Assembly (NCBI RefSeq): GCF_029626105.1
Contig: NZ_JARUBH010000009.1
Span: forward strand, 6,262,001 to 6,326,000
Reading direction: 5' to 3'
DNA length: 64,000 bases
DNA from: Solwaraspora sp. WMMD792
GTDB lineage: Bacteria; Actinomycetota; Actinomycetes; Mycobacteriales; Micromonosporaceae
Numbering within the stretch: position 1 is the stretch's first letter; the number at the start of each line of letters is the position of its first letter. This document shows, piece by piece, positions 18,175 through 29,219 of this stretch. The translations under genes and the position numbers were made by a program. The notes under the pieces are model-generated. The model did no database searches, was not told where the DNA came from, and was given only the letters and a program-made list of their open reading frames with translations.

Positions 18175-18540
18175 ATGTCGCTCTCGCCTTACATACCCAT
18201 CGTCGGGGTCTTCGCCCTCGCCTCGGCCTTCGCGCTGTTCTCGGTGGCGGCCGCCCGGCTGGCCGGGCCGCTGCGCTACAACCGGGCCAAGCTCGAAGCG
18301 TACGAGTGTGGGATCGAGCCCAGCCCGGAGCCGGTCGGCGGCGGTCGGATCCCGATCAAGTTCTATCTGACCGCGATGATGTTCATCATCTTCGACATCG
18401 AGATCATCTTCCTGATCCCGTGGGCGGTCTCGCTGGACCCGCTCGGCGCGTTCGGCTACGTCGCGGTCTCGCTGTTCATCGTCGCCGTCTCGGTCGCCTA
18501 TGTGTACGAGTGGCGGCGCGGCGGGCTCGACTGGGACTGA
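18175..18540 (+). CDS. nuoA: NADH-quinone oxidoreductase subunit A
   Basis: First gene of the 14-gene complex I operon. The 121-residue membrane-arm subunit has three helices and the conserved [15 protein letters not shown] loop containing the ND3-loop Cys. The [20 protein letters not shown] helix is typical. ATG 18175 has an AGGAG site six bases upstream. NuoA sits at the junction of the quinone tunnel and membrane arm. The gap to nuoB is only ten bases. Confidence 0.97.
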   Translation: MSLSPYIPIVGVFALASAFALFSVAAARLAGPLRYNRAKLEAYECGIEPSPEPVGGGRIPIKFYLTAMMFIIFDIEIIFLIPWAVSLDPLGAFGYVAVSLFIVAVSVAYVYEWRRGGLDWD

Positions 18541-18550
18541 CGGAGGAACC

Positions 18551-19228
18551 ATGGGAATCGAGGAGAAACTCCCCGCCGGCGTACTGCTCACCTCGGTGGA
18601 GAAGCTGGTCAACTGGTCCCGCAAGACCTCCGTCTGGGGGGCGACCTTCGGCCTGGCCTGCTGCGCGATCGAGATGATGGCGGCCGGTGCCCCGCACTAC
18701 GACATGGGTCGCTGGGGCATGGAGGTGTTCCGGGCCTCGCCCCGGCAGGCCGACCTGATGATCGTCGCCGGCCGGGTCAGCCAGAAGATGGCCCCGGTGC
18801 TGCGGCAGATCTACGACCAGATGGCCGAACCCCGCTGGGTGTTGTCGATGGGGGTCTGCGCCTCCAGCGGCGGCATGTTCAACAACTACGCCATCGTGCA
18901 GGGCGTGGACCACGTGGTGCCGGTCGACATGTACCTGCCCGGCTGCCCGCCCCGTCCGGAGATGCTCATCGACGCGGTTCTCAAGCTGCGCGAGAAGATC
19001 GGCCACGAGCCGCTCGGCCCGAACGGCCGCAAGATGCTGGAGGCCCGCCGGGCCCGCGGTGACGTGCCGGTGGTCGCGCCCGGGGCGATGCCGTCGTCGT
19101 ACCGCTCCGACAAGGCCCGCCGGGCCGAGTGGGAGCAGGCCGTCCGGGAAGGCCGCGAGGAGCAGCTGCGGATCGAGAACTGGATGAAGGCCCAGAACCA
19201 CCTGCACGCCCGGGAGCGGCTGAAGTGA
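18551..19228 (+). CDS. nuoB: NADH-quinone oxidoreductase subunit B
   Basis: Carries terminal 4Fe-4S cluster N2 next to the quinone site. The 225-residue protein contains the tandem-Cys motif [10 protein letters not shown] near residue 38, GVCASSGG near 100 and PGCPPRPE near 135, so all four ligands are present. The C-terminal ~50 residues are charged and extend past the E. coli length, as is common in actinobacteria. ATG 18551 has a GGAGGA site just upstream. Confidence 0.97.
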   Translation: MGIEEKLPAGVLLTSVEKLVNWSRKTSVWGATFGLACCAIEMMAAGAPHYDMGRWGMEVFRASPRQADLMIVAGRVSQKMAPVLRQIYDQMAEPRWVLSMGVCASSGGMFNNYAIVQGVDHVVPVDMYLPGCPPRPEMLIDAVLKLREKIGHEPLGPNGRKMLEARRARGDVPVVAPGAMPSSYRSDKARRAEWEQAVREGREEQLRIENWMKAQNHLHARERLK

Positions 19229-19259
19229 TTCCCGCGTTGACCAGCGAAAGGACGATCCA

Positions 19260-20006
19260 GTGACCGGGCCGACCAACGCGCCCAGTGAGCAGCCGGGCGG
19301 TGGCGTACCCGCCGCCGCCCCGCCGGTCGGGGCGACCAGCGGCGCGCCGGCCGAGTTCCCGCCGGCCAGCGGGGCCGGCCGGGGAATGTTCGGCATCCAG
19401 GGCTCCGGCGACACGTCCGGCTTCGGCGGCCTGGTCCGCCGCCGGTCCAGCGTGGCCGGCGCCGAGCGGCCGTACGGCGGCTACTTCGACGAGGTGTGCG
19501 ACGCGCTGGAGGAGGCCTACCCGGCCTTCGCCGACGCGATCGAGAAGGTCGTGGTCGACCGGGGTGAGCTGACCCTGCACATCAAGCCGGAGCGGATCGC
19601 CGAGGTCTGCCGGGTGATGCGCGACGACGAGGCGCTGCGCTTCGAGCTCTGCTCCTCGGTGTCCGGGGCGGACTACCTGGGTGCCGATGAGCGCCGGCTG
19701 CACGTCGTCTACCAGCTGACCTCGATGACCTACCGGCGTCGGGTCCGGCTGGAGGCGGCGGTCACCGCCGAGGATCCGCACCTGCCGAGCGTCACCGCCG
19801 TCTACCCGACCGCCGACTGGCAGGAACGGGAGACGTACGACATGTTCGGCGTCGTCTTCGACGGCCACCCGGCGCTGACCCGGATCCTGATGCCGGACGA
19901 CTGGGAGGGCCACCCGCAGCGCAAGGACTACCCGCTGGGCGGCGTCCCGGTGGAGTACAAGGGCGCCGAGATCCCACCGCCGGACAAGCGGAGGAGCTAC
20001 CAATGA
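19260..20006 (+). CDS. nuoC: NADH-quinone oxidoreductase subunit C
   Basis: 30-kDa subunit of the connecting arm, 248 residues. The conserved domain starts near residue 80 ([14 protein letters not shown]) and includes the signature [18 protein letters not shown] near residue 190 and [21 protein letters not shown] ~75-residue Pro/Gly/Ala-rich N-terminus, probably disordered, precedes it. GTG 19260 is chosen because it lies 10 bases after a GAAAGGA site. Its end overlaps nuoD by ATGA. Confidence 0.97.
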   Translation: MTGPTNAPSEQPGGGVPAAAPPVGATSGAPAEFPPASGAGRGMFGIQGSGDTSGFGGLVRRRSSVAGAERPYGGYFDEVCDALEEAYPAFADAIEKVVVDRGELTLHIKPERIAEVCRVMRDDEALRFELCSSVSGADYLGADERRLHVVYQLTSMTYRRRVRLEAAVTAEDPHLPSVTAVYPTADWQERETYDMFGVVFDGHPALTRILMPDDWEGHPQRKDYPLGGVPVEYKGAEIPPPDKRRSYQ

Positions 20007-21325
20007 CGGCCGGATACGCAACCGAACGCGAGACCGACGAGGGCAAGGTCTTCACCGTCACCGGTGGCGACTGGGACACCGTGGTCGGCGGTACGGACCC
20101 GCTCACCGACGAGCGGATCATCGTCAACATGGGGCCGCAGCACCCGTCCACCCACGGGGTGCTGCGGCTGGTGCTGGAGCTCGAGGGGGAGACCGTCCGG
20201 GAGGCCCGGACGGTCGTCGGCTACCTGCACACCGGGATCGAGAAGAACCTCGAGTACCGCAACTGGGTGCAGGGCACCACGTTCGTCACCCGGATGGACT
20301 ACCTGGCGCCGATCTTCAACGAGACGGCGTACAGCCTGGCGGTGGAGAAGCTGCTCGGGATCACCGACGACATCACCGAGCGGGCGAACACCATCCGGGT
20401 GCTGATGATGGAGCTCAACCGGATCTCTTCGCACCTGATCTGGCTGGGCACCACCGGCCTGGAGCTCGGCGCGATCTCGATCATGCTGTACTGCTTCCGG
20501 GAGCGCGAGTACATCCTGGAGATCTTCGAGCTGGTCTCCGGGCTGCGGATGAACATGGCCTACGTGCGGCCCGGCGGGGTCGCCCAGGACGTGCCGGACG
20601 AGGCGATCGCCAAGATCCGCGAGTTCCTCAAGGTGATGCCGAAGCGGCTCAAGGAGTACGAGGACCTGCTCTCCGGGCAGCCGATCTGGCTGGAGCGGAC
20701 GCAGAACGTCGCGGTGCTCGACGTCACCGGCTGCCTCGCGCTGGGCGTCACCGGGCCGGTACTGCGCTCCGCCGGTCTGGCCTGGGACCTGCGCAAGACC
20801 ATGCCGTACTGCGGCTACGAGGACTACGAGTTCGACGTGCCGACCACGCCGACCGCCGACGTCTGGGGCCGTTACCTGGTTCGGATGGCCGAGATGCGCG
20901 AGTCGCTGAAGATCATCGAGCAGGCGTTGGACCGGCTGAAGCCCGGTCCGATCATGGTCGCCGACAAGAAGATCGCCTGGCCGGCGCAGTTGGCCATCGG
21001 CGTGGACGGCATGGGCAACTCGCTGGAGCACGTCGCCAAGATCATGGGTCAGTCGATGGAGTCGCTGATCCACCACTTCAAGCTGGTGACCGAGGGCTTC
21101 CGGGTGCCGCCCGGCCAGGTGTACGTCGGCATCGAGTCACCCCGCGGCGAGTTGGGCGTGCACGCCGTCTCCGACGGCGGGACCAGGCCGTACCGGGTGC
21201 ACTACCGCGAACCGAGCTTCGTGAACCTCCAGGCGATCCCGGCCATGGCCGAGGGCGGGCTGCTCGCCGACGTGATCGCCGGGGGCGCCTCGTTGGACCC
21301 CGTGATGGGTGGGTGTGACCGCTGA
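20003..21325 (+). CDS. nuoD: NADH-quinone oxidoreductase subunit D
   Basis: 49-kDa quinone-binding subunit, 440 residues. [22 protein letters not shown] is the quinone-site loop (residues ~45-65). [20 protein letters not shown] and [19 protein letters not shown] are further signatures. The protein ends normally with a C-terminal MGGCDR. The start overlaps nuoC and the stop shares its A with the nuoE ATG, so translation is coupled through the hydrophilic-arm genes. Confidence 0.98.
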   Translation: MTAGYATERETDEGKVFTVTGGDWDTVVGGTDPLTDERIIVNMGPQHPSTHGVLRLVLELEGETVREARTVVGYLHTGIEKNLEYRNWVQGTTFVTRMDYLAPIFNETAYSLAVEKLLGITDDITERANTIRVLMMELNRISSHLIWLGTTGLELGAISIMLYCFREREYILEIFELVSGLRMNMAYVRPGGVAQDVPDEAIAKIREFLKVMPKRLKEYEDLLSGQPIWLERTQNVAVLDVTGCLALGVTGPVLRSAGLAWDLRKTMPYCGYEDYEFDVPTTPTADVWGRYLVRMAEMRESLKIIEQALDRLKPGPIMVADKKIAWPAQLAIGVDGMGNSLEHVAKIMGQSMESLIHHFKLVTEGFRVPPGQVYVGIESPRGELGVHAVSDGGTRPYRVHYREPSFVNLQAIPAMAEGGLLADVIAGGASLDPVMGGCDR

Positions 21326-22326
21326 TGGGCTTCAGTCAGGAAACGCACGACCGGGCCCGGGAGATCATCGCCCGCTACCCGGCGGACCGCTCCCGGTCGG
21401 CACTGCTGCCGCTGCTGCACCTGGTGCAGTCCGAGGAGGGCTACGTCTCGCCGGCCGGCGTCGAGTTCTGCGCCGAAGCGCTGGGCATCAACAAGGCCCA
21501 GGTCAGCGCGGTCGCCACCTTCTACACCATGTACAAGCGCCGGCCCACCGGTGACTGGCTGGTCAGCGTCTGCACCAACACGATGTGCGACGTGCTCGGC
21601 GGCCAGCGGGTCTACGACGCGCTCAGCGAGCACCTCGGTGTCGGGCACGAGGAGACCACCGCCGACGGCACCATCACCCTGGAGCACGCCGAGTGCCTGG
21701 CCGCCTGCGACTACGGCCCGGTGATGACGGTCAACTACGACTTCTTCGACAAGGTCGACCCGGACGTCGCGCTCGGCGTCGTCGAGGAGTTGCGCGCCGG
21801 CGGCCGCCCGGCACCCACCCGGGGTGCCCGGCTGTGCACGCTGAAGGAGATGTCGCTGCAGCTGGCCGGCTTCTCCGACACCCGCGAGGGCGCGGTCGCC
21901 GACGGACCGGCCGGCGACCCCACGCTGCGCGGCCTGCGGCTGGCCCAGCAGCACGGCGTCTCGGTCGCCGGCTTCGACCCGAACACGCCGATCAGCGGCG
22001 ACGCCCCTGCCCCTGCTCCGGCACCCAGCCGGCCGGCACCGGCGGCGACCGGCAGCACCGCCCCGGACGTCAAGGCACCACAGGCCAAGTCGCCGGAGAT
22101 CCGGGCCGCCGAGACCCGCGCCCCGGACGCGAAGACCCCGGCCCCGGACGCCCCCGGCACCACGGTGCCGACCGACCGGGCCGAGCCGGACAGCGACGCC
22201 GAGGCCGCCGAGTCGGCCGGCGCCGCCGCCAACCCGCCCGCCGGTGACGCCAAACCGGCCGGCGACAACTCGCAGCCACAGCGCGGGTCGCTGCGGGACG
22301 CGCGCAGCGAGGAGGGCACCCGATGA
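21325..22326 (+). CDS. nuoE: NADH-quinone oxidoreductase subunit E with long C-terminal tail
   Basis: 24-kDa subunit with 2Fe-2S cluster N1a. Ligands are CTNTMC near residue 88 and CLAAC near residue 127. The conserved domain fills about residues 1-190. A further ~140 residues rich in Ala, Pro, Asp and Lys follow with no recognisable fold and are probably disordered. That makes the protein 333 residues, against about 170-250 in most bacteria. The start overlaps nuoD and the end overlaps nuoF by ATGA, so the tail is truly within the operon and not an annotation run-on. Confidence 0.95.
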   Translation: MGFSQETHDRAREIIARYPADRSRSALLPLLHLVQSEEGYVSPAGVEFCAEALGINKAQVSAVATFYTMYKRRPTGDWLVSVCTNTMCDVLGGQRVYDALSEHLGVGHEETTADGTITLEHAECLAACDYGPVMTVNYDFFDKVDPDVALGVVEELRAGGRPAPTRGARLCTLKEMSLQLAGFSDTREGAVADGPAGDPTLRGLRLAQQHGVSVAGFDPNTPISGDAPAPAPAPSRPAPAATGSTAPDVKAPQAKSPEIRAAETRAPDAKTPAPDAPGTTVPTDRAEPDSDAEAAESAGAAANPPAGDAKPAGDNSQPQRGSLRDARSEEGTR

Positions 22327-23675
22327 CCCAGCCGCGACCGGAAACCCTGCAGAAGCTGACCCCGGTGCTGACCAAGCGCTGGTTGTCACCGGACGCCTGG
22401 AAGATCGACGTCTACCAGCAGCTCGACGGCTACGCCGCGCTGCGCAAGGTGCTGACCGGTACGCCGGACGGCCGGGGCCGCGACGCCGACCCGGTGCACC
22501 CGGACGACCTGATCAAGCTGATCAAGGACTCCGGGCTGCGCGGCCGGGGCGGGGCCGGCTTCCCCACCGGCCTCAAGTGGGGGTTCATCCCACAGGGCGA
22601 CGGCAAGCCGCACTACCTGGTGGTCAACGCCGACGAGGGCGAGCCGGGCACCTGCAAGGACCTGCCGCTGATGATGTACGACCCGCACTCGCTGGTCGAA
22701 GGCGTCATCATCGCCTCGTACGCGATCCGGGCCAGCCGCGCCTACATCTACATCCGGGGTGAGGCGGTGCACGCCGCCCGCCGGCTGCGCAACGCGGTCG
22801 ACGAGGCGTACCGGGCCGGCTACCTCGGCAAGGACATCCTCGGCTCCGGGTTCGACCTGGACCTGGTGGTGCACAGCGGGGCGGGTGCCTACATCTGCGG
22901 CGAGGAGACGGCGCTGCTGGACTCCCTCGAAGGGTTCCGTGGCCAGCCCCGGCTGCGTCCGCCGTTCCCGGCCACCCACGGCCTGTACGCCTGCCCGACA
23001 GTGGTCAACAACGTCGGCACCATCTCCAGCGTGCCGTATATCGTGCTCGGTGGCGCCGCCTGGTGGAAGAGCATGGGTACGGAGAAGTCGTCCGGCCCGA
23101 TGATCTATTCGCTGTCCGGCCGGATCGCCAACCCGGGGCAGTACGAGTGCTCGATGGGCATCACCCTGCGCGAGCTGATCGAGCTGGCCGGCGGGATGCA
23201 GCCCGGTCATGAGCTGCGGTTCTGGACGCCCGGCGGTTCGTCGACCCCGCTGCTCACCGCCGAGCACCTGGACGTACCGCTGGACTTCGAAGGGGTGGCC
23301 GGCGCCGGCTCGATCCTCGGCACCACCGCCACCCAGATCTTCTCCGACCAGGACTGTCCGGTGTACGCCACCTACCGGTGGCTGGAGTTCTACCACCACG
23401 AGTCGTGCGGCAAGTGCACCCCGTGCCGGGAGGGCAACTACTGGATGGTGCGGGTCTTCCGGCGGATTCTCGCCGGTCAGGGCACCCACGAGGACCTGGA
23501 CACCCTGCTCGACACCTGCGACAACATCCTCGGCCGCTCGTTCTGCGGCCTCGGCGACGGCGCGACCAGCTCGGTGACGTCCTCGCTGAAGTACTTCAAG
23601 CAGGACTACCTCGACTACATCGAGGGCCGCACGGCACCGAAGCTGTCGGAGAAAGCATTGGTAGGTGCGCACTAA
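22323..23675 (+). CDS. nuoF: NADH-quinone oxidoreductase subunit F
   Basis: NADH- and FMN-binding subunit with 4Fe-4S cluster N3, 450 residues. [14 protein letters not shown] near residue 72 binds [19 protein letters not shown] and [14 protein letters not shown] are FMN-site motifs; [14 protein letters not shown] near residue 360 gives three cluster cysteines, with a fourth in RSFCGLGDG. Entry point of electrons from NADH. Start and stop overlap the neighbouring genes. Confidence 0.98.
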   Translation: MTQPRPETLQKLTPVLTKRWLSPDAWKIDVYQQLDGYAALRKVLTGTPDGRGRDADPVHPDDLIKLIKDSGLRGRGGAGFPTGLKWGFIPQGDGKPHYLVVNADEGEPGTCKDLPLMMYDPHSLVEGVIIASYAIRASRAYIYIRGEAVHAARRLRNAVDEAYRAGYLGKDILGSGFDLDLVVHSGAGAYICGEETALLDSLEGFRGQPRLRPPFPATHGLYACPTVVNNVGTISSVPYIVLGGAAWWKSMGTEKSSGPMIYSLSGRIANPGQYECSMGITLRELIELAGGMQPGHELRFWTPGGSSTPLLTAEHLDVPLDFEGVAGAGSILGTTATQIFSDQDCPVYATYRWLEFYHHESCGKCTPCREGNYWMVRVFRRILAGQGTHEDLDTLLDTCDNILGRSFCGLGDGATSSVTSSLKYFKQDYLDYIEGRTAPKLSEKALVGAH

Positions 23676-26218
23676 TGGCAGAGGTAGCCAAGACCACCGA
23701 GACGGTGACGTTGACCATCGACGGCGTCGAGGTCACCGCGCCCAAGGGCGCACTGTTGATCCGGGTCGCCGAGAAGCTGGGCATCGAGATCCCCCGGTTC
23801 TGCGACCACCCGCTGCTCGCCCCGGCCGGCGCCTGCCGGCAGTGCCTGGTCGACGTGGAGGGGCAGCGCAAGCCGGTCGCCTCCTGCACCCAGACCGTCG
23901 CCGACGGCATGGTGGTCCGCACCCAGCTCACCTCCGAGGTGGCCAAGAAGGCCCAGCAGGGGATCATGGAGCTGCTGCTGGTCAACCACCCGCTCGACTG
24001 CCCGATGTGCGACAAGGGCGGCGAGTGCCCGCTGCAGAACCAGGCGATGTCCACCGGCCGGCCGGACTCCCGGTTCCACGAGCACAAGCGGGAGTACCCG
24101 AAGCCCGTCGAGATCTCCACCCAGGTGCTGCTGGACCGCGAGCGCTGCGTGCTCTGCCAGCGCTGCACCCGGTTCTCCGAGGAGATCGCCGGTGACGCCT
24201 TCATCGACCTGATGGACCGCTCCTCCGGCGAGCAGATCAACGTCTACCGGGACGAGGCGTTCGGCGCCGAACCGACGCCGGACGGTGAGGGCGACGGCGA
24301 CGTGCCGTTCAACTCCTACTTCTCCGGCAACACGGTGCAGATCTGCCCGGTCGGCGCGCTCACCGGTGCCCAGTACCGGTTCCGGGCCCGCCCGTTCGAC
24401 CTGGTCTCCTCGCCGAGCGTCTGTGAGCACTGCTCGGCCGGCTGCGCGCAGCGCACCGACCACCGGCGCGGCAAGGTGATGCGCCGGCTGGCCGGCGACG
24501 ACCCGGCGGTCAACGAGGAGTGGAACTGCGACAAGGGCCGGTGGGGGTTCCGCTACGCCACCGCCACCGACCGGCTCACCACCCCGCTGGTCCGCGACGC
24601 CGGCACCGGTGAGCTGCGGGAGGCGTCCTGGAGCGAGGCCCTGGCGGTCGCCGCCGACGGGCTGCGCAACGCCCGCGACGGGGCGTACGGCGTCGGGGTG
24701 CTCACCGGCGGTCGGCTCACCGTCGAGGACGCCTACGCGTACGCCAAGTTCGCCCGGGTGGCGCTGCGCACCAACGACATCGACTTCCGGGCCCGACCGG
24801 TCACCGGTACCGCCTGCTCCACCGAGGAGGCCGACTTCCTGGCCGCCCGGGTGGCCGGTAACTCCGACGTCACCTACGCCGACATCGAGCGGGCCCCGGT
24901 GGTGGTGATCGCCGGGCTGGAGCCGGAGGAGGAGTGCCCGATCCTCTTCCTGCGGCTGCGCAAGGCGTACAGCAAGAAAGGGCTGCGGGTGATCGCCCTG
25001 GCCCCGTACCTGAGCCGGGGCCTGGAGAAGCTGGGCGCCACGTTGGTGCCGACCGTGCCCGGCGACGAGGCGCGGCTGCTCACCGAGGACCGCGCGGTCG
25101 CCGAGGCGCTCGGCCGGTCCGGCGCGATCCTGTTCGTCGGCGAGCGGCTGGCCACCGTACCCGGCGGGTTGTCGACCGCTGGCGCGGTCGCCGAGCGGGC
25201 CGGCGCGAAGCTGGCCTGGGTGCCACGACGGGCCGGCGACCGGGGCGCGGTCGACGCCGGCTGCCTGCCGAACCTGCTGCCCGGCGGCCGTCCGGTCGCC
25301 GACGCGGCCGCCCGGGCGGAGCTGACCGGGGCCTGGGACATCGGTGCCGGGACCATCCCGTCCGAGCCGGGCCGCGACGTCGACGCGATCGTCGCGGCGA
25401 CCGCCGCCGGCAAGATCGGCGCGCTGGTCGTCGCCGGGGTCGACCCGGCCGACCTGGCCGACCCGCGGCTCGCCGAGCAGGCCCTCGACGCGGTGCCGTT
25501 CCTGGTCAGCCTGGAGATCCGGCACAGCGCGGTGACCCGCCGCGCGGACGTGGTCCTGCCGGTGGCGCCGGCGGTGGAGAAGGCCGGCAGCTACCTCGAC
25601 TGGGAGGGCCGGCTGCGCACCTTCGAGGCGGTGCTGAACACCACCGCGATGGCCGACTCCCGGGTGCTCGACGCGCTCGCCGCCCAGCTCGGTGTCGCAC
25701 TCGGCACCGGCGAGGTCAACCTGATCCGCCGGGAGCTCGGCGCGCTGCCGGCCACCAAGGCGCAGCGTCCCGGGCTGCCGCTGGTCGACCCGACGGCACC
25801 GGCCAGCCCGGGTGCCGGCGAGGCGGTGCTGGCGACCTGGCACCACCTGATCGACCTCGGCACCCTCACCGACGGTGACCCCTACCTGGGCGGCACCGCA
25901 CGGCCGCCGGTGGTCCGGCTGGCCAAGTCGCTGGCCGGGGCGCTCGGGGTGGCCGACGGGGATCCGGTCACCGTCGGCACCGACCGGGGTGCGGTCACCC
26001 TGCCGGCGGCGGTCACCGATCTGCTGCCGGACGGGGTGGTCTGGCTACCGACGAACTCGCCCGGCTCGACGGTGCGCCGCAGCCTCGGCGCGGTCTCCGG
26101 CGCACTGGTCAAGGTCAGCGCCGCCACCGGCTCGGACGGCACGGCCGCCGGATCGGACGGTAACGGGCGGATCAGCCACAACGGCGCGACGAACCCGAAC
26201 CTAGGGGGTCTGCGGTGA
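23675..26218 (+). CDS. nuoG: NADH-quinone oxidoreductase subunit G
   Basis: 75-kDa iron-sulfur subunit, 847 residues. The N-terminal ferredoxin-like domain has [15 protein letters not shown]. The [14 protein letters not shown] segment (His plus Cys) and [10 protein letters not shown] bind N5 and N4. A second cluster domain [10 protein letters not shown] with a later NCDKGRWGF can bind the extra N7 cluster found in some bacteria. The rest is a molybdopterin-oxidoreductase-like domain without cofactor, ending in a beta-barrel domain and a Gly/Ser tail. ATG 23675 overlaps the nuoF stop (TAATG). nuoH follows with a GTGA overlap. Confidence 0.97.
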   Translation: MAEVAKTTETVTLTIDGVEVTAPKGALLIRVAEKLGIEIPRFCDHPLLAPAGACRQCLVDVEGQRKPVASCTQTVADGMVVRTQLTSEVAKKAQQGIMELLLVNHPLDCPMCDKGGECPLQNQAMSTGRPDSRFHEHKREYPKPVEISTQVLLDRERCVLCQRCTRFSEEIAGDAFIDLMDRSSGEQINVYRDEAFGAEPTPDGEGDGDVPFNSYFSGNTVQICPVGALTGAQYRFRARPFDLVSSPSVCEHCSAGCAQRTDHRRGKVMRRLAGDDPAVNEEWNCDKGRWGFRYATATDRLTTPLVRDAGTGELREASWSEALAVAADGLRNARDGAYGVGVLTGGRLTVEDAYAYAKFARVALRTNDIDFRARPVTGTACSTEEADFLAARVAGNSDVTYADIERAPVVVIAGLEPEEECPILFLRLRKAYSKKGLRVIALAPYLSRGLEKLGATLVPTVPGDEARLLTEDRAVAEALGRSGAILFVGERLATVPGGLSTAGAVAERAGAKLAWVPRRAGDRGAVDAGCLPNLLPGGRPVADAAARAELTGAWDIGAGTIPSEPGRDVDAIVAATAAGKIGALVVAGVDPADLADPRLAEQALDAVPFLVSLEIRHSAVTRRADVVLPVAPAVEKAGSYLDWEGRLRTFEAVLNTTAMADSRVLDALAAQLGVALGTGEVNLIRRELGALPATKAQRPGLPLVDPTAPASPGAGEAVLATWHHLIDLGTLTDGDPYLGGTARPPVVRLAKSLAGALGVADGDPVTVGTDRGAVTLPAAVTDLLPDGVVWLPTNSPGSTVRRSLGAVSGALVKVSAATGSDGTAAGSDGNGRISHNGATNPNLGGLR

Positions 26219-27564
26219 ACCCACTGGCACAGGAACCGACGCTGTCCGACTTCGGGTTGGACCCCTGGTGGCTGATCCTGATCAAGGTGGTCTTCGCCTT
26301 CGTCTTCGGGCTGCTGGGCACCCTGCTCGGGGTCTGGTTCGAGCGGCGGGTGGTCGGCCGGATGCAGGTCCGCCCCGGCCCCAACCAGGCCGGCCCGTTC
26401 GGCCTGCTGCAGACCCTGGCCGACGGGCTGAAGATGGCCTTCAAGGAGGACATCCTCCCCAAGGCGTCGGACAAGGTGGTCTACTTCTTCGCCCCGACGA
26501 TCTCGGTGATCTGTGCGGTCACCGCGCTGTCGGTGATCCCGTTCGGGCCGATGGTGAGCATCTTCGGCACCCAGACCCCACTGCAGGTCACCGACGTGCC
26601 GGTGGCGGTGCTGGTGCTGCTGGCCTGCTCGTCGATGGGCGTGTACGGGCTGGTGCTCGGCGGCTGGGCGTCCGGGTCGACGTACCCGCTGCTCGGTGGC
26701 CTGCGCTCGACGGCGCAGGTGATCTCGTACGAGATCGCGCTCGGGTTGTCGGTGGTCGGCGTCTTCATGACCGCCGGCACCATGTCGACCAGCGGGATCG
26801 TCGCCGCCCAGTCCGGCGGTGACCTGTTCACCTCCATCGGCGGGTTCGACCTGTACGCCCCGGGCTGGTACGCGATCCTGCTGCTGCCCAGCTTCATCAT
26901 CTTCTTCATCGCCGCGGTGGCGGAGACCAACCGGGCGCCGTTCGACCTGCCCGAGGCGGAGTCCGAGCTGGTCGCCGGCTACATGACCGAGTACAGCTCG
27001 CTGAAGTTCGCGCTGTTCATGCTCTCCGAGTACGTCGCCATGGTGACCATGTCGGCGGTGACGGTGACGCTGTTCCTCGGCGGCTGGCGGGCCCCCTGGC
27101 CGGTCAGCATCTGGGACGGGGCGAACAGCGGCTGGTGGCCGATGCTCTGGTTCATGGGCAAGGTGATCGCGCTGATCTTCGTCTTCGTCTGGCTCCGCGG
27201 CACCCTGCCCCGGCTGCGCTACGACCAGTTCATGCGGTTCGGCTGGAAGGTGCTGCTGCCGATCAACCTGGCCTGGATCCTGGCCCTCGGCGGGATCCGG
27301 GTGACCAGCGGCTGGGAGCGCAACGACCGGCTGATCGCGATCGGTATCCCGGTCGCCATCCTGCTCGCCGTGGTGATCTTCTGGCCGACGCGCAAGGAGC
27401 GGCCGGCGCCGACCCTGCAGGAGCAGGTCGACTCCCGGCCACCGGGCAGCTTCCCGCTGCCCCCGATGGACCTGCAGGTCCCGCCCAGCCCACGGGCCAA
27501 GCGGGCGGTAGCCGAACGGGAGCCGGCCCAGGTCGGTCCCGCCACCGACGACAAGGAGGTGTGA
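26215..27564 (+). CDS. nuoH: NADH-quinone oxidoreductase subunit H
   Basis: Membrane subunit at the quinone tunnel, 449 residues with eight helices. Signatures are [19 protein letters not shown] near residue 40 and [21 protein letters not shown] near residue 240. A hydrophilic C-terminal tail of ~55 residues rich in Pro and charged residues follows the last helix and is longer than in E. coli. The GTG overlaps the nuoG stop. Confidence 0.97.
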   Translation: MNPLAQEPTLSDFGLDPWWLILIKVVFAFVFGLLGTLLGVWFERRVVGRMQVRPGPNQAGPFGLLQTLADGLKMAFKEDILPKASDKVVYFFAPTISVICAVTALSVIPFGPMVSIFGTQTPLQVTDVPVAVLVLLACSSMGVYGLVLGGWASGSTYPLLGGLRSTAQVISYEIALGLSVVGVFMTAGTMSTSGIVAAQSGGDLFTSIGGFDLYAPGWYAILLLPSFIIFFIAAVAETNRAPFDLPEAESELVAGYMTEYSSLKFALFMLSEYVAMVTMSAVTVTLFLGGWRAPWPVSIWDGANSGWWPMLWFMGKVIALIFVFVWLRGTLPRLRYDQFMRFGWKVLLPINLAWILALGGIRVTSGWERNDRLIAIGIPVAILLAVVIFWPTRKERPAPTLQEQVDSRPPGSFPLPPMDLQVPPSPRAKRAVAEREPAQVGPATDDKEV

Positions 27565-27565
27565 C

Positions 27566-28159
27566 GTGGGCGCGATCACGGGAACGTTCAAGGGCTTCGG
27601 GGTCACCTTCTCCCACATGTTCCGCAAGGTGGTCACCACCGACTACCCGTTCAAGCCGCCGGTGTCCGCGCCGCGCTACCACGGCCGGCACATCCTCAAC
27701 CGGCACCCGGACGGGCTGGAGAAGTGCATCGGCTGTGAGCTGTGCGCCTGGGCCTGCCCGGCGGACGCGATCTACGTCGAGGGCGGCGACAACACCGAGG
27801 AGCAGCGGTTCTCCCCGGGTGAGCGGTACGCCAGCACGTACCAGATCAACTACGCCCGGTGCATCTTCTGCGGGCTGTGCATCGAGGCCTGCCCGACCCG
27901 TTCGTTGACCATGAGCAACGAGTACGAGCTGGCCCGCGACTCCCGGCAGGACCTGATCTTCACCAAGGAGCAGCTGCTGGCGCCGCTGCTGCCGGGGATG
28001 GAGCAGCCGCCGCACCCGATGCGGTTGGGCGACAGCGAGAAGGACTACTACGTCGGCGCGCTGACCAACCCGGGCACCTCGGCGGGCGCCGAACGGGCGC
28101 CCTGGTCGGAGCAGGGCACCCAGGACGGCTCGGGGACGACGGGAGAGGGCAAGCCATGA
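27566..28159 (+). CDS. nuoI: NADH-quinone oxidoreductase subunit I
   Basis: Carries two 4Fe-4S clusters (N6a and N6b). Motifs [12 protein letters not shown] near residue 54 and [12 protein letters not shown] near residue 100 supply eight Cys. The 197-residue protein has a C-terminal polar extension of ~50 residues. Connects NuoG electrons to NuoB. The GTG start follows the nuoH stop by one base. Confidence 0.97.
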   Translation: MGAITGTFKGFGVTFSHMFRKVVTTDYPFKPPVSAPRYHGRHILNRHPDGLEKCIGCELCAWACPADAIYVEGGDNTEEQRFSPGERYASTYQINYARCIFCGLCIEACPTRSLTMSNEYELARDSRQDLIFTKEQLLAPLLPGMEQPPHPMRLGDSEKDYYVGALTNPGTSAGAERAPWSEQGTQDGSGTTGEGKP

Positions 28160-28911
28160 CCGAGCTCGCAGCGGAGGTCTCCACCGGGGAGGCGGTGACC
28201 TTCTGGATCCTGGCTCCGCTCGCGCTGCTCGGCGCGATCGGCATGGTGTGGGCCCGCAACGCGGTGCACTCCGCGCTCTGGCTGGTGCTGACCATGCTCT
28301 GCCTCGGCGTGTTCTACGTCGTGCAGGGCGGGCCGTTCATCGGCCTGGTGCAGATCATCGTCTACACCGGCGCGATCATGATGCTCTTCCTGTTCGTGCT
28401 GATGCTGGTCGGCCGGGACGCCTCCGACTCGCTGATCGAGACGCTGCGCGGGCAGCGGATCGCCGCGGTCGCCCTCGGCGTCGGCTTCGCCGCGCTGGTC
28501 GGCACCGGGCTGTACCGGGGCCTCGGCGGGGTGCAGGCGGTCGGCCTGGAGCAGGCCAACGCGGACGGCAACGTGCAGGGCATCGCCGCCCTGCTGTTCG
28601 GCCGCTACCTGGTCGCGTTCGAGGTGACCGCCGCCCTGCTGACCACCGCCGCGATCGGCGCGCTGATCCTCGCGCACATCGAGAAGCGCAAGGAACAGCG
28701 GCGCGGCCAACCGGAGATGATGCGGGCCCGGTTCGCCCCCGGCAACTACCCCGGCCCGAAGCCAGGTCCGGGTGTCTACGCCACCTCCACCTCGGTCGCC
28801 ACCCCCGGCCGGCTGCCGGACGGCACGCTCACCGACCGGAGCATCCCGGCGATCCTGCCGACGCGCGAACTCTCGCCCAGCGAGGCCGCCCCGAAGGGGA
28901 CTGACAAATGA
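28156..28911 (+). CDS. nuoJ: NADH-quinone oxidoreductase subunit J
   Basis: Membrane subunit with five helices, 251 residues. The conserved [20 protein letters not shown] helix carrying the pi-bulge is near residue 65. A ~75-residue polar C-terminal tail after the last helix is typical of actinobacterial NuoJ. ATG 28156 overlaps the nuoI stop, so the upstream in-frame extension is rejected. Confidence 0.96.
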   Translation: MTELAAEVSTGEAVTFWILAPLALLGAIGMVWARNAVHSALWLVLTMLCLGVFYVVQGGPFIGLVQIIVYTGAIMMLFLFVLMLVGRDASDSLIETLRGQRIAAVALGVGFAALVGTGLYRGLGGVQAVGLEQANADGNVQGIAALLFGRYLVAFEVTAALLTTAAIGALILAHIEKRKEQRRGQPEMMRARFAPGNYPGPKPGPGVYATSTSVATPGRLPDGTLTDRSIPAILPTRELSPSEAAPKGTDK

Positions 28912-29207
28912 CTCCGGACAACTACCTGATCCTGTCGGCGGTGCTGTTCACCATCGGCGCGGTCGGCGTGCTGGTCCGCCGCAACGCGATCGTGCTGTTC
29001 ATGTGCATCGAACTGATGCTCAACTCCGCGAACCTGGCGCTGGTCACCTTCAGCCGGATCAACGGTGACCTCAACGGTCAGATCATCGCCTTCTTCGTGA
29101 TGGTCGTGGCGGCAGCCGAGGTGGTCGTGGGGCTCGCCATCATCATGACCATCTTCCGGACTCGGCGCTCGGCGAGCGTCGACGACGCCAACCTGCTGAA
29201 GTACTAA
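28908..29207 (+). CDS. nuoK: NADH-quinone oxidoreductase subunit K
   Basis: 99-residue three-helix membrane subunit. Proton-path glutamates are visible in [13 protein letters not shown] (helix 2) and in [13 protein letters not shown] (helix 3). Length and motifs are standard. Start overlaps nuoJ by ATGA; 12 bases separate it from nuoL. Confidence 0.97.
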   Translation: MTPDNYLILSAVLFTIGAVGVLVRRNAIVLFMCIELMLNSANLALVTFSRINGDLNGQIIAFFVMVVAAAEVVVGLAIIMTIFRTRRSASVDDANLLKY

Positions 29208-29219
29208 AGGGGCCCACAC

